12,379 bases of DNA from Larix sibirica (Eukaryota; Streptophyta; Pinopsida; Pinales; Pinaceae), in NCBI GenBank assembly GCA_004151065.3, contig NWUY0300060452.1:1-12379 (forward strand), given 5' to 3'. Below are positions 1 through 8,399 of the stretch, one piece after another; the first letter of the stretch is position 1; the number at the start of each line of letters is the position of its first letter. Under the pieces are notes generated by a model. It made no database searches. It was not told the origin of the DNA and saw nothing but the letters and a program-made list of their open reading frames with translations. Position numbers and translations under genes: made by a program.

Positions 1-195
1 ACCTAGGGGGTCATTTTGGGTGTTAACACAAACTATGGATCAACAAATACTACGGGAAGACTTACAAAGCATATGCGTTCAACAACAATATACTAACAAT
101 GAAAGACATGGGTTCCTAACAAACTTGATCACACAATAAACAATGGCCTCCACACACAACAAAGGGCTCAAACAAACTTTTTCAGAGGAAAAGGA
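1..195 (+). other. 5' part of LINE A, leader or ORF1 N-terminus, unresolved
   Basis: No independent gene is visible. Reading frame 1 carries stops at 94 and 100 and is then open from 103 into the recognisable ORF1 relic, so the last third of this stretch may encode the divergent, poorly conserved N-terminus of LINE A ORF1. The rest may be 5' leader. The true 5' end of the element and any target-site duplication cannot be placed and may lie outside the window. Confidence 0.35.
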
Positions 196-1812
196 TTGGT
201 GAGAAGATGCAGGAAGTGGAATACGAGACAAGAGGGCGACAGTATGACAATAGGGCGAGATATTGGTTCGGAAGGTATTGCGGCCCTCTCTCTAAAGGCA
301 CTGGTTAGTAAATTCAGCTATCGAGCAATGAACCCGCGTGAGATAGCTCAATGGGTTAATTCCTCTTGGTCGCCGCTTATTGGTTATAAACCAAACATTT
401 CAATTATGAAAAATGGTTGGTATGGATTCTATTTTCGGAAGGAAGAGCATGCGACCCTAATTTTGCAGAAAACCTGACTAAGAGGAAACAATAGCCTTAT
501 GCTTAAACGATGTCATACCAGCTTTGACCCAAATCTAGAGCGGATTATATTTCGCCAATTTTCGGTACATCTCTCGGGATTCCCTTTAGCGCTATGGAAT
601 AGACCATCCTTTGAAGTTGTGGCCAACCGTATAGGGAAATTCCTGTACATTAATGATGAATCCTTGAAGGGAATGGACAAAAGATTGGGCACATGCTGGT
701 TGAGATAGACATGTCAAAAGGTTTGTTGGATAAACTTGAAATTGAATGGAGGGGAGTTTTTTTCCACGAACCCTAGATTGCTAGGGTCTGTCATTCCATT
801 GCTCCCGTTGCAAAGTCGTGGGTCACCTATGTAGAGAATGTTTAGGGGTTAGCTCGGGGTCGGAATGGGAGGATTCCTCGAAAGACATCCAAGCTTGGTC
901 CTCTGATAGCAATACTAACTCAGATGGCGTCAATGTTGTGGAGAAATCGTTCGAGCAACCTCCTTCTGGTCTTAGTTAGGAAGATATCCCAAAATCTTCA
1001 AATATTATAGGTAAGATTCAAATACTTGATCCAGTTTTTGTTAAATCATTAACTATTGGGGAAATGAATTACATATCAACTCTAGAAGCAAAAGGTGATT
1101 CGATTGGGGATGAAATTGTCGGTGGTGGCTCATATTTTTATCAGGGCATTAATCTACAAACCTTAGAGCCCATGCCTCCTAAGAAGTCACCCTCTCGGGC
1201 TGGGGTTACAGCCTCATAAGCTTCTTTTATCTAGAATGTGGAACATATTAGTAATATTGGCCCTATATCAACACTGCCACTGAATTTGGCAAAGTTCCCT
1301 CCCTCCATTTTAGAAAATATGTTGGCCCCTCCCATCACAAAACTATGTCCTCAACCTGCTACTTTGGAAAAGGATTCTTTGTTAAATGAACAGTTATTAT
1401 CAATGTTTGAAGGGCATGTATCTTCGATAGGGGGTGATTTTCCATTAGGATTTGGGAACCCTCATGGGTGTGCAAAGAGTCTGAGGGTGGCTCCTACATA
1501 CTGTGACATTGTGAAGAAATATCCCCTTATAACCTACATTGGTAACACCCCTGTAGAAAACTCACCAAATATAGAGCCAATTAGAAAATCAACTGACAAT
1601 CCGCCTAATATTAATTCTGCAAAAGGTATTAGGTGAGTGGGTTTAGCATAGATTTTTTCCCATATAAAGACCAGAAGTGCTAGAAAAGGTAAATAGATAG
1701 ATCAAGGAGATACAATTAACAATTCCATATCCTTGAGTGAATAAGATATTATGTCTTTGGAAAACAAAAGGTCTCTTAGAGACTTGAAATCCATAGCAAT
1801 GGTAAAAAAATG
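196..1812 (+). pseudogene. LINE A ORF1 relic (DUF4283 plus zf-CCHC_4 RNA-binding protein)
   Basis: Remains of the element's RNA-binding ORF1 protein. Frame 1 (from GTG 196 or ATG 244, open from 103) encodes a DUF4283-type segment including NPREIAQWVNSSW and, after a stop at 475-477, LMLKRCHTSFDPNLERIIF and FPLALWNRPSFEVVANRIG. Near 693-700 the reading shifts to frame 3 (EIDMSKGLLDKLEIEWRG). It then shifts to frame 2, where a CCHC knuckle C-x2-C-x4-H-x4-C lies at 800-841. Frame 2 continues through an acidic, Ser-rich tail with stops at 977, 1217, 1232 and 1634, and holds the APTYCDIVKK box typical of ORF1 C-termini. After 1636 the same frame keeps a basic tail (TRSARKG) up to a stop at 1811-1813, overlapping the ORF2 start. 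The overlap fits known L1 layout; the last 175 bases are less certain. Confidence 0.8.
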
Positions 1813-2460
1813 ATATTTATGTCCTTAAACATCACAGGGATTAGGGGCCCTAAAAAAAAATTATGCCTCAAGAGAATTTTGGAAAAATGGAAGCCAAATC
1901 TGATTTTCCCACAAGAAACTATGGTTTCAACTGAAAAAGCTAGGAACTTCTTTTAAAAAATCAGACATGACTGGGCCACTTGTTCTATTGATGCATATGG
2001 TCAGTCGGGGGGCCTTTTGACTGCATGGAACCCTAGGTCATTAAAGCTTTCAGCATACAGTACACATTTGGGAATTTTTCTAAAGGTGAGCATTATTGAG
2101 TTCTTAAGGGAAGTAAATTTGATTAATTGTTATGGACCCTACTTAAACATGAAATAATTTTGGGAACAAGCGATGGTTTTGGGTTTGTTATAGCTTCAAA
2201 ATTTGGTTTTGGCTAGTGATTTAAATCTTACCATGTCAACTACAAAAATTTGGGGTGAGTCTGCTCGTTTGGATAATTTATGCAATTTCTTTGTGGAAAC
2301 CTTTTCTAATGTCGGATTAAATGATATTGAACCAGTGCCTCTCAGCCCGACATTGTCTAATGGTAGGATTGGAAGTGAAAGGGTGTCCAAAAGGTTGGAC
2401 CAATTCCTACTGGGGGTAAATTATTGGAATCAATTCACAAGTACAAATCCTGGGTAGAAC
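1810..2460 (+). pseudogene. LINE A ORF2: EEP/APE-type endonuclease domain relic
   Basis: This domain would nick target DNA to prime reverse transcription. Visible landmarks in frame 1 are the N-terminal SLNITGIRGP (family pattern WNxRG, Asn kept, Trp lost), FPQETM (the catalytic Glu of the QETK box), SGGLLTAW, LVLASDLNLT (family GDFN; Asp and Asn kept, Gly lost) and SKRLDQFLL (family RLDRxL). The terminal SDH box appears only after a switch to frame 3 at about 2418-2500, as FYHNPIFQEL, with His kept and Ser-Asp lost. Stops occur at 1954, 2155 and 2191. Confidence 0.8.
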
Positions 2461-2759
2461 TTTCTTTTATTTTTTATCATAATCCAATCTTCCAAGAATT
2501 GGATTTTGAAGGACTAAAAAATCCATATCCATTCAAATTCAATCACACATGGCTTATGGAAGGGGAGTTTAAAGTTCTGGTTTGAAAGGAATGGCTTAGT
2601 TACGAAAATGAATTGGACTCCTCTCCCTCTCAAAATCTGGTTCAAAAACTAAGAAAGTTGAAAAGAGAAGTTCTGAAATGGGAGTGGACACATAAAAAGG
2701 CACAAAAATCCAATTTAACAAAGATCGAATCTCAAATTGAATAAATTCATAAGGGGAAC
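2461..2759 (+). pseudogene. LINE A ORF2: EN to RT linker relic
   Basis: Frame 3 here continues ORF2 from the end of EN to the RT. It reads through FKFNHTWLMEGEF, a divergent form of the phenylalanine/tryptophan box (FRFxxMW) after the endonuclease, then a Lys/Glu-rich, probably helical linker. Stops fall at 2583 and 2742. There is no sign of a separate gene. Confidence 0.65.
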
Positions 2760-4250
2760 TTGCACTGTACACTTCCAAATCAGCCAAGATTGATTCTTTC
2801 GGACCTGGAGCAAAGCAAATTAAATATTTTGAATAGGGATGAAGAGACTTGGCGTCTCAAAAGTCAAGCATTATGGATTTCATTGGGTGATAAAAATAAC
2901 AATTTTTTCCACAAGTTTGCGGACTGCAAAAGAGTAGATAACTCTATTTGGTCATTGAAGAATGGGGATGGAGAATGGATTAGTGATCAGGCGGACCTTC
3001 AGAAAGAAGCATTAATATATTTTCAAAAATATTATCAGGATCCGGGTGAACAAGTGGTAAGTGAACAGATAAAAGTCACTAGAGAATACCATCACTTCTC
3101 CACGGACGAAGAAGGGGGAGAGATCTATAAACCTGTGACTCTGAATGAAATCTATAAAGTCCTATCAGGTTTTGCAAAAGCAAAAATCCCAAGTCCGAAT
3201 GGATGGACTGTGGAGATTTTTCTGGAATTTTTTGACATCATGGGGAATGATTTATTAGCAATGGTTGAAGATACTAGAATTTCAGGTAAGGTCCTTGTGG
3301 CACTGAATTCAACCTTTATTGATTTAATTCCAAAATATTCCAATCCTGTGTATTTGGAAGAGTATAGACCTATTTCTTTGTGTAATCTCGTCTATAAGAT
3401 CATTGCTAAGATAATTGCAAAAAGAATCAAGCCACTTCTATCCAAATGTATGTCGGGGGAGAAATTTGGGTTCTTCGAAAACAGGCAGATTCTTGATGCC
3501 ATAGGTGTGGCTCAGGAAGATTTCCATAGCATAAAAGTCTGCAACTTAAAGGTTCTAATTCTCCAACTGGACCTGTCTAGAGCTTATGATAAGGTGAATT
3601 TGGGTTTTCTCAGATTAATGTTAATGTAAATTGGTATTCCATGGTTGGCTATTAGATGGATAATGGTGTGTGTCACATCAGTAAATTACACAATTATTAT
3701 AAACGGTAGCCCTACATAATTCATCTCCAGCTCTAGGGGCCTTAGACAAGGCTATCCCCTATCACCACTGTTGTTTCTGATTGTAATTGAAGGACTGAGA
3801 TGACTCATCCTTAAAGAAAAGGAAAGTGCAGTGATTAAAGGAATTACGGTCATTTCCCAGATAACAATCATTCATCAATTATTTGTGGATCATGTGATGC
3901 TATTAGGGGTGGCTCGAAAGGCTGAATGAGAGAAAATCACGAATATATTAAGTATGTTTGTAAGTCCACAAGGATGGATATAAATGAGAGAAAATCTATC
4001 ATTTTGAAACACAATTTGGAAGATGAATAGCTAGAGGAAATCTTACAATTTTTGCCTACAATGTTCTTGATTTGGTGGATGGCTCAAAATATCTCAGGTA
4101 CTTTATAAAACCAAATGGATATGCAATTGCTGACTTGCAATGCCTCCTTAAACGATTTGATAGGCACATTCATCATTGGTGCTGGAAATGGCTATCTATT
4201 GGCGGTAGATTAACATTGGCAAAATCTATTCTATAGAATCTTGGGGTATT
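2760..4250 (+). pseudogene. LINE A ORF2: reverse transcriptase domain relic
   Basis: A 289-codon open stretch (2760-3629) carries WISLGDKNNNFFHKFADCKR (the LGDxNTxFFH box), IPSPNGWTVEIF (family KAPGPDGF), STFIDLIPK, EYRPISLCNLVYKIIAK and motif A LQLDLSRAYDKVN with its Asp. Past the stop at 3627, still in frame 3, come motif B SSRGLRQGYPLSPLLF (usual Cys is Tyr) and motif C QLFVDHVMLLG at about 3879-3911, where FADD has become FVDH. The second catalytic Asp is therefore gone. A frameshift near 3960 moves the thumb region (GSKYLRYFIKPNG, GRLTLAKSIL) to another frame. The 2760 start is only the first codon after a stop, not a real initiation site. Confidence 0.88.
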
Positions 4251-4950
4251 TGGTTATCAATGTGCAAAGTCCCAAAAACAATCTTATCTGGAATTAGGAG
4301 GAAAACACATATTTTCATTTGGTCTAGTAGATATCAACATAATTTTCATCTCGTTGGGTGGAAAATATTATGTAGGCCATATGACAAAGGTGGTTGGTCT
4401 TTAAAAAATATTTACTCTTTCTCTACAACACTCTTGGAAAAGAGTCTTTGGCGAGCTTTAATGGTGGATAGTCTATGGAGCGGCATTATCAAAGATAAAT
4501 ATATCAGGAACTTAATTATTCCACAATGGTTTTGATCAAAGAACAAGAAGCAAAAAGGTGTAGCTAATATTTGGGTTGGTCTCTTATCCTCCTTTGCAGT
4601 GGTGGATGAGTGGTTAACTTGGTATCCAGGGAATCGAAGATACATCCAGGTTGGAGAAGATCCCATCATCGGCAGCACTTTGAAGTACAGACTCTCTCTG
4701 GAACTTATCTTTTTGCTTCATTCACGAGGCATATATATATCAACCATGCTCTGATCGTAGATCTTCCAAACAATCCAACACATATATGGATTGGTGCCCC
4801 TCGACTGGGTCTCTAGGGTGGTCTCGCAAAAGAATGGACAAAATATATTTTTGATCTTTATCAGGGAAACATACAGATCACGACCGGTGAAGATAAGTTA
4901 AAATGGTCTTGGAACACCCAAGATGGATCATAGTCTACAAAATTAGCTTA
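4251..4950 (+). pseudogene. LINE A ORF2: post-RT thumb and connection relic
   Basis: Frame 3 from 4260 encodes HLVGWKILCRPYDKGGWSLK (the W..IC.PK..GGLG box that follows plant L1 RT), then SLWRALMVDSLWSGIIKDKY. After a stop at 4533 come WLTWYPGNRRYIQVGEDPIIG, the family W.PGNG..IR.G.DP.IG box. From about 4690 the sense reading moves to frame 2 (NPTHIWIGAPRLGL, ending at 4816) and then shifts again. These boxes have no assigned catalytic role; they are diagnostic of plant LINE ORF2. Confidence 0.75.
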
Positions 4951-5314
4951 TGAAGCAATTATGTCTTTCCTCCCCACAGATAAGATTTGGTGGTATAACA
5001 GTTGCTAGAAATGGAATTTTCCAATGAAGGTAAGGAAATTCACTTGGTTAGCACTGGAAAACAAGATACTTTCTTGGGATAACTTGCAAAAAAGAGGATT
5101 TACAGGTCCTAATATTTGTTCACTATGTAAGAATGATGATGAATCTATCCTCCATATGTTTGTTAGTTGCTCCTTCTCTACAAAAATATGGTTAGCTGTC
5201 AAACATTCCTTTACAAGCATTACGACCTGTTTTGGTGATTCACTACAAGAATGTATTCATAACTGGGTTTTACATTATCGAAAGGAGGGGAAATTGGCAT
5301 GTTTCATTCTCTAG
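4951..5314 (+). pseudogene. LINE A ORF2: zf-RVT zinc-binding domain relic
   Basis: The zf-RVT domain links RT to RNase H in plant L1 ORF2 and probably helps bind nucleic acid. From 5024 frame 2 is open and reads MKVRKFTWLALENKILSWDN, then ICSLCKNDDESILHMFVSCSF, which keeps the C-x2-C and H-x4-C metal ligands. Just upstream the remnant of the preceding WW box (KIWWYNS) is followed by a stop near 5005. The ORF is closed at 5312-5314 but the same frame continues into the RNase H. Confidence 0.8.
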
Positions 5315-5947
5315 GAAACATGGAAATCTAAGAATATATGTATATTTGAGAACAAAATCTTAAATACAGAGTGGTGAGCAGGTAAGGCCATTGCAGGTTT
5401 TTTGGAATTTACAGGTTCTTCCTCAGGTTATTCGACTATTTTGAAAATACACAAAAGTCCTCAACAACTTATCTCAACGGGATGCAAAGCAAAATTTGAT
5501 AGAGCGTCTTAGGAAAATTCTTCTAAATGTAGTGCAGGTGCTATTATAGAATTGGATCACATGGGACATGTTAATTTATGGATGAATTGTGGGCCTGGAA
5601 CAAACATAAAAGGTGAACTGTTGGCTCTTTGGATCCTCCTTTATTATGTTAAGCTTCGACATTTTAACTTACAACAAATTGTAGGAGACTCTCTGTCCAT
5701 CATTAACTGGACTCGTGGTGTTGGATCCATTAAAGCGATGGTTCTCACTCCTTGGATGGAACAAGTTAAATGTTTTTTGAAATAATTGCATAAGGTTTCC
5801 TTTATTCACATCTTTCGTGAAGACAATTATGCTGCAAATGCATTATCAAGAAGGGGTTTGGATGTTGCAGAGGGGATGATTCATTATGAAGTCTGGGTAG
5901 ATAACCATTTACAATATCCTGGTAGTTTGGAGATCTTTTCTCCTTAG
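5315..5947 (+). pseudogene. LINE A ORF2: C-terminal RNase H domain relic
   Basis: A plant-type RNase H (RVT_3 family), removing RNA from the hybrid in a live element. Frame 2 holds AKFDRAS (first Asp, 5498-5500), CSAGAIIELD, NIKGELLALWILL (Glu), QIVGDSLSIINW (third Asp) and HIFREDNYAANALSRRGLDV, where family members have an Asp (EADxLSKEG) and this copy has Asn. Stops interrupt at 5375, 5510 and 5783. The protein would end with a short tail at the TAG 5945-5947. Three of four metal-binding residues are kept. Confidence 0.82.
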
Positions 5948-6270
5948 TATCCCATTTTTGTATTTTTCTTTTTGCTCAAGATTTATTCCCATATATATAT
6001 GTGTGTGTGTGTGTGTGTGTATAATAGCGGCCACTAATTTTCTTTATGACACAATTTTCAGACTTTCTTATCCTTTGGGAGAATTAGATGTTTTTGTTTA
6101 TAATATCTTTCAAGGTGGACGGTTGTGATGTGGTTACTAATTTGTTGTATTTTGAGACTGGCCTTTGTGGGTGGTTTGTGTTGTCATGTTCAGGCTCGAT
6201 GCTACGTTCTCGATTCTTGAACTGTTATGTAACTTTGATACTTTTCATATACTTTTATAAAGCGAACGAT
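5948..6270 (+). other. LINE A 3' UTR
   Basis: No coding signal. The stretch is T/G-rich, including GGCCTTTGTGGGTGGTTTG at about 6160-6178, and ends with a TTTTATAAAG-like sequence. In my recollection this resembles the 3' UTR style of plant L1 elements, which end in an AATAAA-like box plus poly(A). I infer that the element ends near 6265-6300. The short open frame at 6088-6315 has no protein features and is best read as UTR. Confidence 0.55.
5991..6020. repeat. Compound microsatellite (AT)5(GT)10
   Basis: Five AT units at 5991-6000 run directly into ten GT units at 6001-6020, followed by ATA. It lies about 45 bases downstream of the LINE A ORF2 stop, inside the 3' UTR. It is uninterrupted although the surrounding element is old, which suggests later expansion by slippage. 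Confidence 0.95.
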
Positions 6271-6315
6271 AGACAATTACAATTTGAGATTAAGAAGGGG
6301 AATTATTTTTTCTAA

Positions 6316-6676
6316 GTTATCGCAAAAAGAGAATCATCGCCTAAAAAACTAAAATAAAAAAAGTTAAATCAAGATAATCAAGATTTTGAGAATAAATTAT
6401 CAGAGAAGGTTGAAGAAACATCACACTTAAAAAATCATAGTCAAAATTTACTAGCAAAAACCAGGAAGTCAAAAGACAAAAAGCAAGACAATAAAAAATT
6501 AGAACAAGAAAATCAAGATCTCGAAAAAGAAGTATCAAAAATAAATGAAGACAACTTCCACCTAAGGAATCTTAATTAGAGATTGCTTGATCAAATTAAA
6601 ATATCAAGGGACAACAAAATGGTTAATCTAGATTCAAAAAATAAAGATGACAAGTCATATAATAAAGAGAAACTTA
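6316..6676 (+). pseudogene. Coiled-coil coding relic of unknown origin
   Basis: Frame 1 here reads as a Lys/Glu/Gln/Asn-rich protein with only two stops in 120 codons (TAA 6355-6357 and TAG 6577-6579). Codons for Leu, Leu, Ile, Leu and Leu begin at 6499, 6520, 6541, 6562 and 6583, exactly 21 bases apart, giving a leucine-zipper heptad that continues in register across the 6577 stop. Codons often begin with G (GAA, GAT, GAC), as expected of coding DNA rather than simple A-richness. No domain could be named. Candidates are the coiled-coil tail of a retroelement Gag or a captured host coiled-coil gene. It stops at the poly(T) of LINE B (from 6679), suggesting LINE B landed in it or beside it. 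The A-rich strand could mimic a coiled coil by composition, so confidence is moderate. Confidence 0.45.
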
Positions 6677-7073
6677 TCTTTTTTTCCCCGAGAAAAAAAA
6701 TCACTACTTTATTTATAAAATGAAAGTTGCATTCTTTTAAATCTCAAAAAACTAGTCTCAAGACTAGATCTTCTGTACTTAGACTAAACTGATCAATAAT
6801 ATCCAAAAGAAAGTTCATAACACTTGCTTCAACTATAGCGCTCTATTCAAAAGTAGAGCAACATAAAACTGAGAAATATTCTTACATCATAATGCCAATA
6901 GAAGTTGATCAAAATACAGATCATTGTTCCCATTGTAAAACAAGGATAAAAAACATATCATATATCAAATATGGATAAAAAAGGATCTATTTGTTGCCAT
7001 TTATCCTGACATATCTGGCATGATAATGTTAATCAAACAAAACCATAGGAACATAGAAGTGTGCCTGGAAATC
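6677..7073 (-). other. LINE B 3' UTR and poly(A)
   Basis: On the minus strand this follows the ORF2 stop and shows no coding pattern. Its end reads ATAAATAAAGTAGTGA, then a T-run, then CTCGGGG and a short A-run (complement of 6679-6685). An AATAAA-like box just before a short A tail is the usual end of plant L1 elements and sets the orientation of the fragment. Confidence 0.65.
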
Positions 7074-7640
7074 TTAGTAGGGATCCCTAAAGCAAGAGTG
7101 ATGTTGTTCAGTTGGGATGCCAGATTTCTCTTGAAGTATAAGCCATTCTCCCCACTTCAGTTCCAAACCACTTTTAGATAACAAATCAGCATCAATGTTC
7201 CTTTCCTTGTGTATGTGAGAAAAATAAATCTACTCCAGACTTGATTTTAAGTTCTTCTTCTCCTTCAGGATAGGATTTAGAAAAATGTTGTGGCAATGAA
7301 TGTCATCTTTAATCCATCCAATAAGCATTATCGCGTCACCAAAAACCTGCAACTTTGTAATGCCTTGATTTACTGCCAACAACAAGAGTAGTCTAGGGGC
7401 GCAAAGCTCAACAAAATTGTTGGTCCTTTGCCCAAAACCAGTCTTGAAACAAATTTTAATATCCTTTGAGAAATGAATCACACCTCCAACTCCAGTTGAG
7501 TAGGGATTCTTTTGTGTTGCCCCATCAAAGTAAGACCACGGGATATCCTCATTTATATATTCGTCTTTCACCTTCATGGGAATGACTACATACACAAACT
7601 TGTGGAAAACAATTAAAAATAACCGCTGCTATCTTTTCAC
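7074..7640 (-). pseudogene. LINE B ORF2: RNase H domain relic
   Basis: Minus-strand RNase H of the plant L1 type. The frame open at 7595-7230 reads IPWSYFDGATQKNP (first Asp), STGVGGVIHF, NNFVELCAPRLLLLLA (Glu) and QVFGDAIMLIGWI (third Asp). After a TAG at 7229-7227 the same frame continues with HIHKERNIDADLLSKSGLEL, keeping the last Asp. It ends in a Trp/Glu-containing tail closed by TAA at 7076-7074. All four metal-binding acidic residues are thus present, unlike in LINE A. A frameshift near 7600 separates it from the zf-RVT frame, so no full product is possible. Confidence 0.85.
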
Positions 7641-8034
7641 AAATTAATAAAGAAAGAGACTTATCTTCAAAGATAAGCTAGTTTCGAGTATTCCATATTT
7701 ACCATGCAACTATTAGGGGTAGACTCTTAAAATCGTTATAATCCAGATTAAAATGCCATGATTTTAGATAGTCTTGAACAGTTAGACCAACCCAAATAAC
7801 TTTAAATTTTAATAAGTCTTTGAGTTCCTTCCAAACATGGGCAATGAACTTACAGTCAACAACAAGGTGATAGTTTGATTCTCCTGTAGAGTTACACAAT
7901 GTGCATCTCCCAATTCCTTCCGAGCATCTTCGTTGCAAAATATCCCATGTTAGGACTTTGTTTCGTAGTAAAAAACACATGAGTAATTTGGCCTTGGCAG
8001 GACAAATGAATTCCAGATTGAATGCCATCACCAA
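7641..8034 (-). pseudogene. LINE B ORF2: zf-RVT domain relic
   Basis: The minus-strand open frame 8034-7699 reads CPAKAKLLMCFLLRNKVLTW, then GRCTLCNSTGESNYHLVVDC with C-x2-C and H-x4-C ligands, then a hydrophobic stretch ending LPLIVAW. After TAA (7701-7699) the same frame goes on as IWNTRN, a TAG (7680-7678), and LIFEDKSLSLL (family IWxERNxRIFEDKS). This proves the continuity of zf-RVT with the RNase H downstream. The TTG at 8034 is not a real start; the ORF is simply bounded by an upstream stop. Confidence 0.82.
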
Positions 8035-8240
8035 ACAGGAGTAGTGGATTGGTCCAACCCCCTCAGGAACTCATCTCCTTTTTTTCGAGTATGAATCCTA
8101 TGAGAATTGTATGCATAGACCAGTTGATCAACTCTTTGTTGAAGACGAACGCGACTTAATGCAAGGCGGTTCGAAAATCCTTCCAGCTAGAAGCCTCAAC
8201 ATCCCTAAAACTCAACATTCAATTGTCTATATGTTAGAAA
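8035..8240 (-). pseudogene. LINE B ORF2: linker upstream of zf-RVT, truncated end
   Basis: In minus-strand frames neighbouring that of the zf-RVT there is LQQRVDQLVYAYNSHRIHTR and further on STTPVW, a TGA, and WHSIWNSF. This lines up with the LINE A segment DKLKWSWNTQDGS ... KIWWYNS that precedes zf-RVT. Farther upstream (about 8203-8159) another frame gives DVEASSWKDFRTALH, matching the region after the LGL box. Beyond about 8210 nothing recognisable remains, so the 5' truncation point probably lies at 8210-8240. The match is judged by eye and is weaker than for the two downstream domains. Confidence 0.55.
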
Positions 8241-8399
8241 AATATTTCGAATTCACAACAAGGCAATAATATTTCTCCTAGGCTATGAAAATTTGGTTGC
8301 ATGCATATTGGATTTGAGCCTTCTTTCACAGCTGTCGCGTCTACACAAGCCTTCTGCTCTCTGCAACCTGGGCTCTGCCCCCCTTGAGCTGGATCGATC
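8241..8399 (+). promoter_or_regulatory. LINE C 5' leader (probable internal promoter region)
   Basis: About 160 bases lie between the last LINE B sequence and the ORF1 start of LINE C. The part from about 8320 is richer in C and G, with a CCCCCC run at 8377-8382, unlike the AT-rich DNA to the left. L1 elements carry an internal promoter in the 5' UTR, so this is its likely place. No TATA box or defined site is claimed, and the exact 5' end of LINE C is not visible. Confidence 0.4.

Larger units (their letters stand above)
1810..5947 (+). pseudogene. LINE A ORF2 relic (EN-RT-zfRVT-RNase H polyprotein)
   Basis: The ORF2 protein of L1 elements drives target-primed reverse transcription. This copy starts at ATG 1810 and ends at the TAG at 5945-5947. 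All expected domains appear in order but in different frames: frame 1 for EN (1810-2457), frame 3 from 2418 through RT to about 3960, mixed frames to about 5000, then frame 2 from 5024 to the end. In-frame stops I can place are 1954, 2155, 2191, 2455, 2583, 2742, 3627, 3717, 3801, 3927, 4533, 5312, 5375, 5510 and 5783. The RT catalytic FADD box reads FVDH and the last RNase H Asp reads Asn. A functional product is excluded. The length of about 1,380 codons matches complete plant L1 ORF2, so little sequence has been deleted. Confidence 0.85.
196..6270 (+). mobile_element. LINE A: near-full-length degenerate plant L1 retrotransposon
   Basis: The order of recognisable remnants is that of a plant L1 element with RNase H: DUF4283-like domain, CCHC knuckle (800-841), acidic ORF1 tail, EEP endonuclease, RT with its B and C motifs, thumb, zf-RVT, RNase H (stop at 5945-5947) and a T/G-rich 3' UTR. 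Every domain is crossed by stops or frameshifts, so this is an old, non-autonomous copy. The 3' boundary is approximate. It is placed just after a stretch ending in a TTTTATAAAG-like sequence near 6253-6262. The A-rich run at 6343-6361 is another candidate for the remains of the tail. No target-site duplication could be identified. Confidence 0.85.
6677..8230 (-). mobile_element. LINE B: 5'-truncated L1 fragment on the minus strand
   Basis: Reading the minus strand from about 8230 down, the ORF2 linker before zf-RVT, zf-RVT, RNase H, stop codon (7074-7076), a 3' UTR of about 390 bases and a short poly(A) follow in order. The poly(A) appears as T7 on the + strand at 6679-6685. ORF1, endonuclease and RT are missing, the usual result of incomplete reverse transcription in LINEs. 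The right boundary is uncertain: protein similarity fades at about 8200-8230 and LINE C sequence begins before 8400. No convincing target-site duplication was found. Confidence 0.8.

Noticed and set aside
6341-6538. A minus-strand open frame rich in Leu, Phe and Tyr resembling a membrane protein.
   Set aside because: It is the complement of the A-rich coiled-coil relic; Lys/Glu codons read backwards give Phe/Leu. The + strand has the better coding pattern.
6661-7667. Near-identical 20-22 base strings at 6661-6680 and 7646-7667 (AATAAAGA...ACTTATCTT), looking like target-site duplications around a 1 kb insertion.
   Set aside because: The right copy lies inside LINE B coding sequence, where the minus strand reads on through LIFEDKSLSLL toward the RNase H. 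The inserted element clearly extends past it, so the match is coincidental A/T-rich similarity.
5024-8034. LINE A and LINE B RNase H/zf-RVT regions as a large inverted repeat able to form a hairpin or small RNAs.
   Set aside because: The two copies share protein motifs but, by eye, differ too much at the nucleotide level to pair.
8046-8160. The minus-strand YNSHRIHTR segment suggested an integrase core-type (rve) C-terminus.
   Set aside because: Its position and order match the linker before zf-RVT in LINE ORF2, which explains it without a second element.
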